Shown here in pieces: positions 1 to 6,632 of a DNA stretch of 15,143 bases (positions are counted from its first letter, which is position 1; each line of letters starts with the position of its first letter). The translations under genes and the position numbers were made by a program. Source of the stretch: an uncultured Collinsella sp. (lineage in GTDB: Bacteria; Actinomycetota; Coriobacteriia; Coriobacteriales; Coriobacteriaceae); the NCBI GenBank assembly GCA_900757265.1, contig CAAENW010000166.1:1-15143 (forward strand). Reading direction: 5' to 3'. The notes under the pieces are model-generated. The model was given only the letters and a program-made list of their open reading frames with translations. It was not told the DNA's origin and ran no database searches.

Positions 1-831
1 AATAGGCTCCAGCGCGCGGGCAGCATCGGCAGCATCGCTAATCTGAATACCCGCCGGGAACAGCACCGTACCGGTCGTGATGATAATGAAGCCCGCAATG
101 ATATCAGCAGCGATCGAGCCGCTCACGGTATCAATACGCTGCAGCACGATGTCGTCCTCGCCCGCATTCTTATCGACCACGTTGTTCTGAGCCAAGAAGA
201 TCATCCACGGTGCGATGGTGGTACCGATTGTTGCGACCACGAGCGACACGTAGCTGGGGTCGTTTTGAATATTGGGGACGACCAAGTCGACCGCGACCTC
301 GCCCCAGTTGGGGCCGGCCATAAACGCGGCGACGATGTACGTCACGAACACACAGCTTACCAGCAGCAAAATCTTCTCTATGCGCTGGAAACTACCCGAC
401 ATGGTAAGCATCCACACCAGCAGCGCCACGAGCGGCACCGAGATGCTCGCCGGAACGCCAAACAGGGCAAGACCACTCGCGATGCCCGCAAATTCCGAAA
501 TGGTCACAGCCGTGTTGGCGATCAACAGCGCCGCCATGGCCAACACGCTCTTGCGCACGCCAAAGCGCTCGCGAATGAGCGATGCCAGGCCCTTGCCCGT
601 GACGCAGCCGCAGCGCGCCGCGGTCTCCTGCGTCACGATGAGCAGCACAGTCATGACGGGAAGCATCCAGAGCATTTTGTAGCCATAGCTGGCGCCCGCG
701 CTGGAATACGTTGCAATGCCGCCGGCGTCATTGCCCGAAAGCGCCGCCAGCAGACCGGGGCCCATAGCGCCAAAGATGGCCGCGATGGTCAGCTTTTGCT
801 TGGTGCCCGACTTTTGCTTGGTATTTTGCAC
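1..831 (-). CDS. NRAMP-related divalent metal (probably Mg2+) transporter, NRMT type, C-terminal part outside window
   Basis: The first 277 residues of an SLC11/NRAMP-fold membrane transporter are visible; the gene continues past the left edge. It starts with GTG at 831, preceded by AGGTGG four bases upstream, and lies 8 bases after the MgtE-like stop codon, so it is co-transcribed. Helix 1 reads GPGLLAALSGNDAGG (residues 24-38), where classical Mn2+/Fe2+ NRAMPs have DPGN: Asp35 is kept but Asn is Gly38. Helix 6 reads TIGTTIAPWMIFL (201-213), where MntH-type proteins have a Met-Pro-His motif: the metal-binding Met is Ala207 and the His is Trp209. In this family the Met favours transition metals. 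Its loss, together with Asn to Gly, is what I recall for the NRAMP-related Mg2+ transporters described from Eggerthella. Several hydrophobic segments follow (95-120, 130-145, 153-172, 235-262). Family is certain; Mg2+ as substrate is inference supported by the MgtE-like neighbour. Confidence 0.9.
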   Translation of the reverse strand, partial: MQNTKQKSGTKQKLTIAAIFGAMGPGLLAALSGNDAGGIATYSSAGASYGYKMLWMLPVMTVLLIVTQETAARCGCVTGKGLASLIRERFGVRKSVLAMAALLIANTAVTISEFAGIASGLALFGVPASISVPLVALLVWMLTMSGSFQRIEKILLLVSCVFVTYIVAAFMAGPNWGEVAVDLVVPNIQNDPSYVSLVVATIGTTIAPWMIFLAQNNVVDKNAGEDDIVLQRIDTVSGSIAADIIAGFIIITTGTVLFPAGIQISDAADAARALEPI

Positions 832-839
832 GCGACCAC

Positions 840-2684
840 CTAACCCATGACTGACATGGCGAGCAGCACCGCGGCGATGCAATACGCCACACACGAGATC
901 ATAACGGCAATGACGTTCATGGCGGTGCCCGACGTGTTGAGGTCATGCTCGTCACGCCAGAACAGCACCATCAGGTAAATCACGGCACTCATGTTGCCAA
1001 CCAGGCAAATGATGGCAGCGATATTAAAGCAGCCGGTAAAGAGTTGCTCCTCAAACATGGACGCATCGGGGAACGCAGCGGTGCGCACCAGCTGGGAGCA
1101 CAGGTAGGTCACGAGTGACAGAATCAGGCCCATGCCCGTGCTCTGGAAGAAGAACCCCAGATACGGCTTGGGCTCGTCGTCGTGACCGTCATACTCCAGG
1201 AAGTAGTTCTTGACGAACGACACCATGCGCGAGGCCGCCAGCAGCACGAGCGGCATGGCGCACATGGGGAACACCACCAGATGCGCGGAGCCGAGCGCCG
1301 TTCCCAGCACGGTCGCTATAATGCACGACGCGATGCCCCATACAACAACCCAGTACTGGCGATGCACGAACCAGCTGAGCACATTCGTCGAGTCATCGGA
1401 CGCGCTGTCGCCCGAGCCGACACCGGCGATCTGCAGGTCCTCCTGATGCTCCTCGGCGATAACGTCCATGGCGTCGTCGAAGGTCACGATACCCAGGATG
1501 TGGCGGTTCTCGTCGCAGACGGGGATGGCGACCAGGTCATACTTGGTCATCTCGTCCGTCACGTCTTCCTGGTCCTCGTCGGGCGACACATAGACCAGGT
1601 CGCGATAGGCCAGCTGACCAAGCGTAGCGTCGCGATCGGCTACGATCAGCGTGCGCAGCGAAAGCACGCCAGTCAGCATGCCGCTCGGATCCTCGGTATA
1701 GACGTAGTAGACGCTCTCGAAGTCCTCGTCGAGCTCGCGAATCGCCTCGATGGCGTCACCGACCGTTGCCGTGGCGGGCAGGGAGACAAACTCCGAGGTC
1801 ATGATGCGGCCGGCGGTGTTGTCCTCATACCCCAGCAGGTTACGAATCGCCTTCTCCTCCTTGACGCCCATCAGGCGCAGGAGCTTCTCGGCCTTCTCGT
1901 AATCGAGCTCGTCGATCAGGTCGGCTGCATCGTCCGGGTCCATCATGGCCAGCATCGACGATGCGTCCGTATCGGACAGGCCCTCGAGCATCTCGGTCAT
2001 AAGCTCGTCGTCATCGAACTCCGAGATGGCCTCGGCAGCCTGTGCGGTATCGAGCTGCGCAAACACCTGCGCGCGTAGGCGCGGGTCGAGCTGCTCGATA
2101 ATGTCGGCGATGTCGGCAGGATGCAGCTCGCCGAGCGTCTTGTGCGACACCGACAGCTGGATGTTCTTAGTCGAGCGATCGAGCAGGTCCATGTAGGACC
2201 AAGCGATGATGTCCTCGCTAAGCGGCTTGCCCAGGTGCTTCATAAAGCCTTCGACGATATGCTCGAGTGCGGGGCTGATGGCGCGTAGCAGACCGCGGGC
2301 ACCGACCTCGGCGCCCAGCAGGCGCAGCTGATTTTCGCCCGACATGGAAAACTTGATATCGTTTACGCGCACGACCTTCATGCCCTGCGTGTCGACAATC
2401 TGCTTGTTGAGCACGTCGCGTGCGAGCAGGAGCTCGGTCGGCTGCAGGTACGAAAAACGGATTTCGGTGGCCGACGTCTTAAGGTGTACACCCGTCTCGT
2501 CGATACGGTCGACCCATTTGCGCCAGCTGATCATAAACGGCGTCTTGCCGGGGCCGCGGAACGCGAGCGACGTCACGTGTGGAAAAACTTCGCCGGTAGC
2601 AATGCCAAAATCGTTCACAACGCCGAGCTTTTCGCCATCGACGTCCAAGACCGGCAATTTGAGCATCTCACTCAGATAATTCAA
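840..2684 (-). CDS. MgtE-like protein: PRC barrels, MgtE N-terminal domain, CBS pair and an atypical five-helix membrane domain
   Basis: 614 residues. Order: two PRC-barrel-like segments (about 3-70 and 85-135), a superhelical MgtE_N domain (about 180-285, with DPRLRAQVFAQLD and acidic DPDDAADLIDELD repeats), two CBS domains (about 295-350 and 363-415), then five hydrophobic helices (about 443-465, 467-490, 511-535, 551-575, 588-611). In MgtE channels the acidic N and CBS domains sense cytosolic Mg2+ and close the pore. Here the membrane part lacks the MgtE signature (GGNxGxQ, and the DPA and TTxxD motifs of the last helices) and its helices carry no acidic residue. It may be a sensor or regulator of the following NRMT gene rather than a channel. 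The chosen start is TTG at 2684 with GGGGAG five bases upstream; ATG at 2666 is an alternative. A strong GGAGG at 2709-2705 belongs instead to a short overlapping reading frame. A structured leader precedes the gene. Confidence 0.85.
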   Translation of the reverse strand: MNYLSEMLKLPVLDVDGEKLGVVNDFGIATGEVFPHVTSLAFRGPGKTPFMISWRKWVDRIDETGVHLKTSATEIRFSYLQPTELLLARDVLNKQIVDTQGMKVVRVNDIKFSMSGENQLRLLGAEVGARGLLRAISPALEHIVEGFMKHLGKPLSEDIIAWSYMDLLDRSTKNIQLSVSHKTLGELHPADIADIIEQLDPRLRAQVFAQLDTAQAAEAISEFDDDELMTEMLEGLSDTDASSMLAMMDPDDAADLIDELDYEKAEKLLRLMGVKEEKAIRNLLGYEDNTAGRIMTSEFVSLPATATVGDAIEAIRELDEDFESVYYVYTEDPSGMLTGVLSLRTLIVADRDATLGQLAYRDLVYVSPDEDQEDVTDEMTKYDLVAIPVCDENRHILGIVTFDDAMDVIAEEHQEDLQIAGVGSGDSASDDSTNVLSWFVHRQYWVVVWGIASCIIATVLGTALGSAHLVVFPMCAMPLVLLAASRMVSFVKNYFLEYDGHDDEPKPYLGFFFQSTGMGLILSLVTYLCSQLVRTAAFPDASMFEEQLFTGCFNIAAIICLVGNMSAVIYLMVLFWRDEHDLNTSGTAMNVIAVMISCVAYCIAAVLLAMSVMG

Positions 2685-2700
2685 TGGTGCTCCCCATCAT
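2668..2700 (-). CDS. Possible 10-codon leader peptide overlapping the MgtE-like start
   Basis: A short frame MMGSTIELSE begins at ATG 2700 or ATG 2697 and ends at TGA 2670-2668. Its ribosome site GGAGG (2709-2705) is the best in the region and sits 4 or 7 bases before the two ATGs. The MgtE-like TTG start at 2684 lies inside this frame, shifted by one base. It could couple translation of the transporter operon, act as a leader peptide, or show that one base is missing in the assembly, so that the true protein starts at 2700. No homologue is recognised. Confidence 0.35.
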   Translation of the reverse strand: MMGSTIELSE

Positions 2701-2792
2701 TATTCCTCCGGACGCGGCCATGCCGGCGCGCCATCCGTGGACTTTTAGATATGTATACGCATGCGCGGGCGGCACGCCGCTCGGCGCTCACA

Positions 2793-2888
2793 CCCCGTGC
2801 ATGCGCAAAAAGCACCTGCATGGGGTCATCGACTGTATGGTCGAGGTTTGGATTTCACCTGTAACCTTTCTCTTGACCCTCATTAACC
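2793..2888 (-). ncRNA. Candidate structured leader / riboswitch of the MgtE-like operon
   Basis: The minus-strand leader can fold into a three-way junction. P1 is GGGTCA (2879-2874) with TGACCC (2828-2823). P2 is AGGTT (2867-2863) with AACCT (2848-2844), capped by GG-tgaaat-CC. P3 is TCGAC (2844-2840) with GTCGA (2833-2829) and a six-base loop. Immediately after, CCCCATGCAGGTGC (2825-2812) pairs with GCGCATGCACGGGG (2806-2793) around a loop of five T: 12 of 14 positions pair, one of them G-U. This hairpin uses 2825-2823, which also form the 3' side of P1, so the two folds exclude each other. I do not see the conserved elements of the M-box or other metal riboswitches I know. Function (Mg2+ control) is inference. 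Confidence 0.5.
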
Positions 2889-2894
2889 GCAGTA

Positions 2895-2903
2895 ACTATA
2901 GCA
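2895..2903 (-). promoter_or_regulatory. Extended -10 promoter of the MgtE-like/NRMT operon
   Basis: On the minus strand TGCTATAGT (2903-2895) matches an extended -10 (TGnTATAAT, one mismatch). No good -35 is seen at 16-18 bases, as is common for extended -10 promoters. Transcription would begin near 2888, giving a leader of about 200 bases before the TTG start at 2684. Confidence 0.5.
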
Positions 2904-2981
2904 TCAGCATCGCCCTGCGGCATCGAATTTATGCGCTGCACATTGCAGGCATACCAAACGCTGACGCATCCGTGACATAGC

Positions 2982-3018
2982 CATTGGGGACGTTCTTAAA
3001 CGACTGCCCAATGACTAC
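2982..3018. repeat. Palindromic dispersed repeat (GGGGAC family), copy 1
   Basis: Contains CATTGGGGACGTTCTTAAA (2982-3000) followed by CGACTGCCCAATGACTA. The ends CATTGGG and CCCAATG are inverted and can form a hairpin. On the minus strand the stop codon of the deacetylase gene (TAG, 3017-3015) lies in the repeat edge TAGTCATTGGG. The same core occurs near 11602-11627 and 15108. Between this copy and the promoter near 2903 I see nothing else. Confidence 0.8.
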
Positions 3019-4421
3019 TCTGTGGTGTCATCGTCCTCGGCAAGTTGGGGGAACACGGCGTCCTTGGGCATGGTGACCTTCGTCAGCGAGGTGAGCTTTT
3101 TGCTCAGCGACGTGTCCGTCTTAACCAGGTCGCTGAGCGTCACGATCTTGTAGCCGTCGGCAATGAGGCCGTCGATAATCTGCGGCAGCGCCTCGAGCGT
3201 CTGCTCGGCGCATTCGTCTCTATCGGTGAACAGCACGATATTGCCCGGCGTCACCGAATCGAGCACCGTTGAGACCTGCTCGTCGGCACCGTTGAGCAGC
3301 CAGTCGCCCGAGTCGATATTCCACGAGACCACGGCGGAGACCAGGTCCATCGCATCAATCCAGTTTTGCTCGTCAAAGGCAGCGTAGGGAGCACGCAGCA
3401 GCATCGTCTTCACGCCGGTCGCCGACTTAATCGCATCGGTGCCTTTCGTGATCTGCTCGCGTACCGCCTCACGGTCCTGACCCTTGAGCGAATCGTCGCT
3501 GTAGCTGTTGGATCCGATTTCGCACCCGGCATCGACAATCGCCTTGGCCGTAGCAGGCGAGGCCTCGGCCGCATCGCCCGACAGGAAGAACGTCGCGGTG
3601 ACGCCCTTTTCCTTGAGTACCTGCAAAATCTGCTTGGTCGCGCCGCTCGGACCCTCGTCAAACGTCAGCGCCACGTACTTTTTGTTGCCCTTGGGCGCCA
3701 CGCTGGCGCACGCAACGACGCAATCGGTGGCGGGCACAACCTCGCCGCGGTCCTGCGTCTTGCCCGACTGCTCACCAACCCACACCTCGGAGCGGCCCTG
3801 GACACCCCACGTCTGCACATACTCTATGGCGCCCGTGCCCTCGACCTTGAGCTTGGGCTCGATAACCGTAGCCTGAACCTCGTGCTTCTCGTAGGTGTTA
3901 CGGCCATCCTTGACCGTCACCTTCTCGCCGCCCTCAAGTTCGCGGCTATCCCATTTGCCCTGCTTCACGCGCTTGCCGTCTACCTTCACCGACAGCTTTT
4001 CGCCCCCATGGCGCTTGAGCACGCTGTCATCGACGGCCAGCAGGTCGCCTGCGTCGTAGGTGTCAGTCAACTCCTGGTCGTCGATGAGATTCTGCAGCGT
4101 AGAGCCCACACGCACCGCGGTCTTCTGGCCGTTGAGCTCCACGTCCACGCTGCGGTTGACGTAGCCCACGACGGCAGCGATAAACAGCACGAGCGCGCAA
4201 CCCACGGCGATGAGCGCATAGGGCAGACGGGACGGTCGGCGCGGCGAGCGCCCGTTGCCGATGCGAGCGCTACGGTCGCTAAAGCCGCGGCTATGGTTGA
4301 GATACATCGCGCCGGGCTTACGGTGACGCTTGCGCTGACCGCTGGGCAGCTGCCCCAGATCGCGGCGCGCCGTCGGACGCGCGCCCGAACGCCCGTTTAA
4401 GTTGGATCCGTTTTGGCGCAT
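3015..4421 (-). CDS. Membrane-anchored polysaccharide deacetylase-like (NodB fold) protein with degenerate active site
   Basis: 468 residues. A basic cytoplasmic tail (1-65) precedes one transmembrane helix (about 66-88). A DUF348-like stretch follows, starting VELNGQKTAVRVGSTLQNLI (94-113), then more beta-rich sequence, and a NodB-type domain from about 248 to 435. NodB enzymes remove acetyl groups from peptidoglycan or other wall glycans outside the cell. Motif 1 is TFDEGP (253-258) instead of TFDDGP, motif 2 is NSYSD (305-309) instead of HTYSH, and motif 5 is LFTD (397-400) instead of LLHD. Motif 3 (RAPY, 343-346) and the WNIDSGDW motif (367-374) are kept. Thus the usual Asp-His-His metal site has become Glu-Asn-Asp and the catalytic His is Thr399. 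The fold is clear, but activity by the normal zinc mechanism is doubtful. The start ATG follows GGGGGAGGG. It is downstream of the YtxH/PRC pair, with a hairpin between; its stop lies in a dispersed repeat. Confidence 0.88.
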   Translation of the reverse strand: MRQNGSNLNGRSGARPTARRDLGQLPSGQRKRHRKPGAMYLNHSRGFSDRSARIGNGRSPRRPSRLPYALIAVGCALVLFIAAVVGYVNRSVDVELNGQKTAVRVGSTLQNLIDDQELTDTYDAGDLLAVDDSVLKRHGGEKLSVKVDGKRVKQGKWDSRELEGGEKVTVKDGRNTYEKHEVQATVIEPKLKVEGTGAIEYVQTWGVQGRSEVWVGEQSGKTQDRGEVVPATDCVVACASVAPKGNKKYVALTFDEGPSGATKQILQVLKEKGVTATFFLSGDAAEASPATAKAIVDAGCEIGSNSYSDDSLKGQDREAVREQITKGTDAIKSATGVKTMLLRAPYAAFDEQNWIDAMDLVSAVVSWNIDSGDWLLNGADEQVSTVLDSVTPGNIVLFTDRDECAEQTLEALPQIIDGLIADGYKIVTLSDLVKTDTSLSKKLTSLTKVTMPKDAVFPQLAEDDDTTE

Positions 4422-4442
4422 GTGCCCTCCCCCATAAACACA

Positions 4443-4472
4443 GCAAGCCGGAGCAACAGGTCTCCGGCTTGC
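4443..4472 (-). terminator. Intercistronic hairpin, possible partial terminator
   Basis: GCAAGCCGGAG (4443-4453) and CTCCGGCTTGC (4462-4472) form a perfect 11-bp stem with an 8-base loop, 21 bases after the PRC-barrel stop and 21 before the deacetylase start. On the minus strand it is followed by TGTGTTTA, a weak T tract, so readthrough is likely. No promoter is visible between it and the deacetylase gene. Confidence 0.6.
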
Positions 4473-4493
4473 CTCCCATCATTTGGTACGTCG

Positions 4494-5249
4494 CTATTTT
4501 GTAGCTTTTGACGAGCCGCCGCTCGCCTTTTGGTATTCGTCCTTAAAGGCCTTGAACATGCCGCGCGTCTTGCCGAGCTGCTTGCCCAGTGCGCGACTGC
4601 CCTTGTCCACGGCAACCGATCCCTTGTCATCGAGCACCTTGGCGCCCTTCTTGACCTTATCGCCCACCACGACGCTTGCCTCGGCAGCCTTGGCAGCCGC
4701 ACCGCCCGAATACCCGAGCGACTTGACCTCGTCCGAGACGACCATCGCGCCGCTCTCGTAGCCGCGCAGCATCGTCGGTGGCACCTGCGTGTCGCCCACC
4801 AGCACGCTCGAAGCGGCACCGGCGGTCACATAGAATGCCTGCACGATGCCCGAGCGCGGCTTGAACTCAACGTCCGAGCAATAGCCCACGACGTCGCCCG
4901 ATTCCGTGCGCACGTCCATACCGACCCAGATGATGCAATCGTCCAGGTTGATGTCGAGGCGCTTGGCCGCAGCGGTATCGTAGGTGCCCTTGACGTCGTC
5001 AACCGCGATGGCGCCCTCATAGACGCCGATGGCATCGAGCGCCACAAAGCGGTCGGGGCGCTCGATCATGCCCGCGATATCGGACTGGCGGACCATAAAG
5101 CCGACCACGCGCGTACCGCCCGGGGTAAAGACCGGAAAGTGAATCTTTCCGAGCTTTTTAGGGCTGCGCGGTGTGCCGTCCTTTTTGGTGCGTTTGTCCT
5201 CGGTAGGCTTGCGATAGATCTTGGCGCCGACAAAATCCCCGGCGCGCAT
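4494..5249 (-). CDS. Double PRC-barrel domain protein
   Basis: 251 residues, cytoplasmic, with no signal peptide or membrane helix. The first PRC barrel (about 2-85) begins MRAGDFVGAKIY and contains a Lys/Arg-rich insert (13-35). The second (about 108-175) is recognisable by SGDVVGYCSDVEF and IVQAFYV. A low-complexity Ala/Lys tail (180-251) follows, resembling a flexible linker with basic patches. PRC barrels bind RNA or protein partners in RimM, and serve as adaptor domains elsewhere, including at the N terminus of the MgtE-like protein in this window. Its ATG shares one base with the TAA of the YtxH-like gene upstream (TAATG), so the two are translationally coupled and probably act together. 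The specific function is unknown. Confidence 0.8.
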   Translation of the reverse strand: MRAGDFVGAKIYRKPTEDKRTKKDGTPRSPKKLGKIHFPVFTPGGTRVVGFMVRQSDIAGMIERPDRFVALDAIGVYEGAIAVDDVKGTYDTAAAKRLDINLDDCIIWVGMDVRTESGDVVGYCSDVEFKPRSGIVQAFYVTAGAASSVLVGDTQVPPTMLRGYESGAMVVSDEVKSLGYSGGAAAKAAEASVVVGDKVKKGAKVLDDKGSVAVDKGSRALGKQLGKTRGMFKAFKDEYQKASGGSSKATK

Positions 5250-5638
5250 TATGCCTCGGTCGAGGGCTCCGCAGCCTCGGTATCAGCCTCGGCGGCGTTC
5301 TCGACCACGACGTCGGCGGCAGGCGTCACGTTGCCGCCCGAAATGGCGTCGTTGAGCTGCTCGCGCAGCTGGTCCATGCGCTCGCGGGCCAGGTCGACCT
5401 TGGCGCGCAGGTCGTCGGTCTTGGCGTCGACCATCGGGCCAAAATCGTTGACCGCAGCACGGGCCTCCTCGGCGCTGTGCTCGTAGGTGTCACGCATATT
5501 GTCCCAAGCGTCGTTGGCGATATCGGCAGCCATGGCGCGGGTCTCGGCGCCCGAGCGCGGGGCCAGAGCAACGCCGACAATAGCGCCGGCAGCGGCACCA
5601 AAAAGTGCGCCGGAGACAAAGCTGAAAGTCTTACCCAT
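5249..5638 (-). CDS. YtxH-like small envelope protein
   Basis: 129 residues from the ATG at 5638 (MGKTFSFVSGALFGAAAGAI), which has GAGG seven bases upstream; in-frame codons further upstream are not needed. The N terminus carries a Gly/Ala-rich hydrophobic segment (about 6-25, typical YtxH helix GALFGAAAGAIVGVALAPRSG). An amphipathic helical, coiled-coil-like middle (35-95) and an acidic Ala/Glu tail follow. YtxH/gas-vesicle-like proteins are small membrane-associated stress proteins whose biochemical role is not settled. First gene of a likely YtxH - PRC barrel - deacetylase operon. Confidence 0.82.
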   Translation of the reverse strand: MGKTFSFVSGALFGAAAGAIVGVALAPRSGAETRAMAADIANDAWDNMRDTYEHSAEEARAAVNDFGPMVDAKTDDLRAKVDLARERMDQLREQLNDAISGGNVTPAADVVVENAAEADTEAAEPSTEA

Positions 5639-5655
5639 GATCATTCCTCTCCTGC

Positions 5656-5671
5656 GGGCACGTCGGTGCCC
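5656..5671 (-). promoter_or_regulatory. Hairpin next to the ribosome site of the YtxH-like gene
   Basis: GGGCAC and GTGCCC form a perfect 6-bp stem with a 4-base loop in the leader, ending 2 bases before the AGGAGAGG ribosome site (5653-5646). It may influence ribosome access; this is inference. Confidence 0.35.
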
Positions 5672-5689
5672 ACCGTTTGAATGCTGTCC

Positions 5690-5695
5690 ATTATA
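5690..5695 (-). promoter_or_regulatory. Probable -10 box of the YtxH/PRC-barrel operon
   Basis: A perfect TATAAT stands on the minus strand, 51 bases before the chosen ATG. No convincing -35 is seen 16-18 bases upstream, so the promoter may be weak or need an activator or an alternative factor. Confidence 0.5.
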
Positions 5696-5774
5696 CCCGC
5701 AGCGCATCACTTGCCGCTCCGCTCATCTGCGTACGGCAAAGGCGCAGGTACGTGATGGTGATAAACGCGTAGGC

Positions 5775-6608
5775 CTACTCCTGAGGCATAGCCGGCATGG
5801 CCACCGTGGCACCCGGGTCCTCGCCGGCGCCGTCCACGAGCGGCAGGCCGCCCTCATGCGCAGGTCCTGCCGGAACCGTCGCCGCACCGCCAAAGACGGC
5901 AGCGGAGGCCTCGTGGTTCTCGGCAACCGCGCCCTCGGTATCAATCGCCACCTGGGGCTCGTCGTCAAAGTTGGGGACGCCCTGGGGCTCGGTGGGAACG
6001 GGCTCGGCGGTCGCATCGGCAACGGGCTCGGCGTCGACCGGCACATCGCCCTCGTCAGCGCCCTCGTCCTCGGCAGCATCTTCGCCGTTCGCAGCGGCGA
6101 CGGCCTCGTGAGGATCCTTGCCCTCGGCCTCGGCACGCATGCCCAGCACCAGGTTGCGCAGGCCCGCGACCGTGCCGTCCACATCGGGGGCGGGCTGGTC
6201 GGCGTGCAGATAGGCCCAATCCATCATAAAGGTGGCCGAAGACAGCGCGCCGATAGCCAGCGCGTCGTCGGGGCACGAAAGCTCAACCTCAAAGACGCGC
6301 TCGTCGTGCTCGCTTACGCGCGTGCGGCCGCACGAGATGCTGCCGGCAAGACCGGTCTCGTTCATGAGCTCGACCGTCACGTGCTCCAGCAGGTGGCAAA
6401 GCTCGGTCTGGCCCATGCAGTCCTGGAACTCGCGACCGGAATCGCCCAGGCACAGATGCTTGGCAATCGCGGGCACCAGGTAGTACACGCGCGCCGTGGC
6501 CTCGATATCCTCCGAGGTCATGAGCGGCATGCCGGGGTTCACCAGCACGTGCGCGCAAATCTTGTCCTCGCTGACGGTGACCTTAAGGATGTTGAACAGG
6601 CCTGCCAT
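5775..6608 (-). CDS. Small protein resembling the N-terminal domain of cyanophycin synthetase, with acidic disordered tail
   Basis: 277 residues, ATG at 6608 with GGGGAG upstream and only 24 bases after the CNNM/CorC stop, so one operon. A folded part (about 1-160) is followed by a Glu/Asp/Ala/Pro-rich, probably disordered tail (165-277). Residues 68-111 read TELCHLLEHVTVEL, then CGRTR, then VFEVEL. This resembles the cyanophycin synthetase (CphA) N-terminal domain, where an LLEHVALEL helix is followed by GRTR and a VVFEY-type strand. The HxxEHxxxE pattern (His72, Glu75, His76, Glu80) also has the arrangement of inverted zinc peptidases. No ATP-grasp or Mur ligase domain is present, so it is not a cyanophycin synthetase. 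The function is unknown. The similarity is my reading from memory of the family and needs a profile search. Confidence 0.6.
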   Translation of the reverse strand: MAGLFNILKVTVSEDKICAHVLVNPGMPLMTSEDIEATARVYYLVPAIAKHLCLGDSGREFQDCMGQTELCHLLEHVTVELMNETGLAGSISCGRTRVSEHDERVFEVELSCPDDALAIGALSSATFMMDWAYLHADQPAPDVDGTVAGLRNLVLGMRAEAEGKDPHEAVAAANGEDAAEDEGADEGDVPVDAEPVADATAEPVPTEPQGVPNFDDEPQVAIDTEGAVAENHEASAAVFGGAATVPAGPAHEGGLPLVDGAGEDPGATVAMPAMPQE

Positions 6609-6632
6609 AACTCTCCCCTACTCGTCCTTGCC

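Noticed and set aside
2684..2980. M-box (Mg2+) or cobalamin riboswitch in the MgtE-like leader
   Set aside because: A GGTGAAATCC stretch recalls pieces of FMN and cobalamin elements, but the other conserved blocks of these and of the M-box are absent, so no known class is assigned.
2684..2980. Plus-strand 98-codon frame in the intergenic gap
   Set aside because: No ribosome site, no motif, and it crosses the promoter and folded leader of the minus-strand operon.
5710..5774. Terminator after the CphA-N-like gene
   Set aside because: Short competing dyads (CTGCG/CGCAG, CGTAC/GTACG) exist but no T tract follows, so it is not called.
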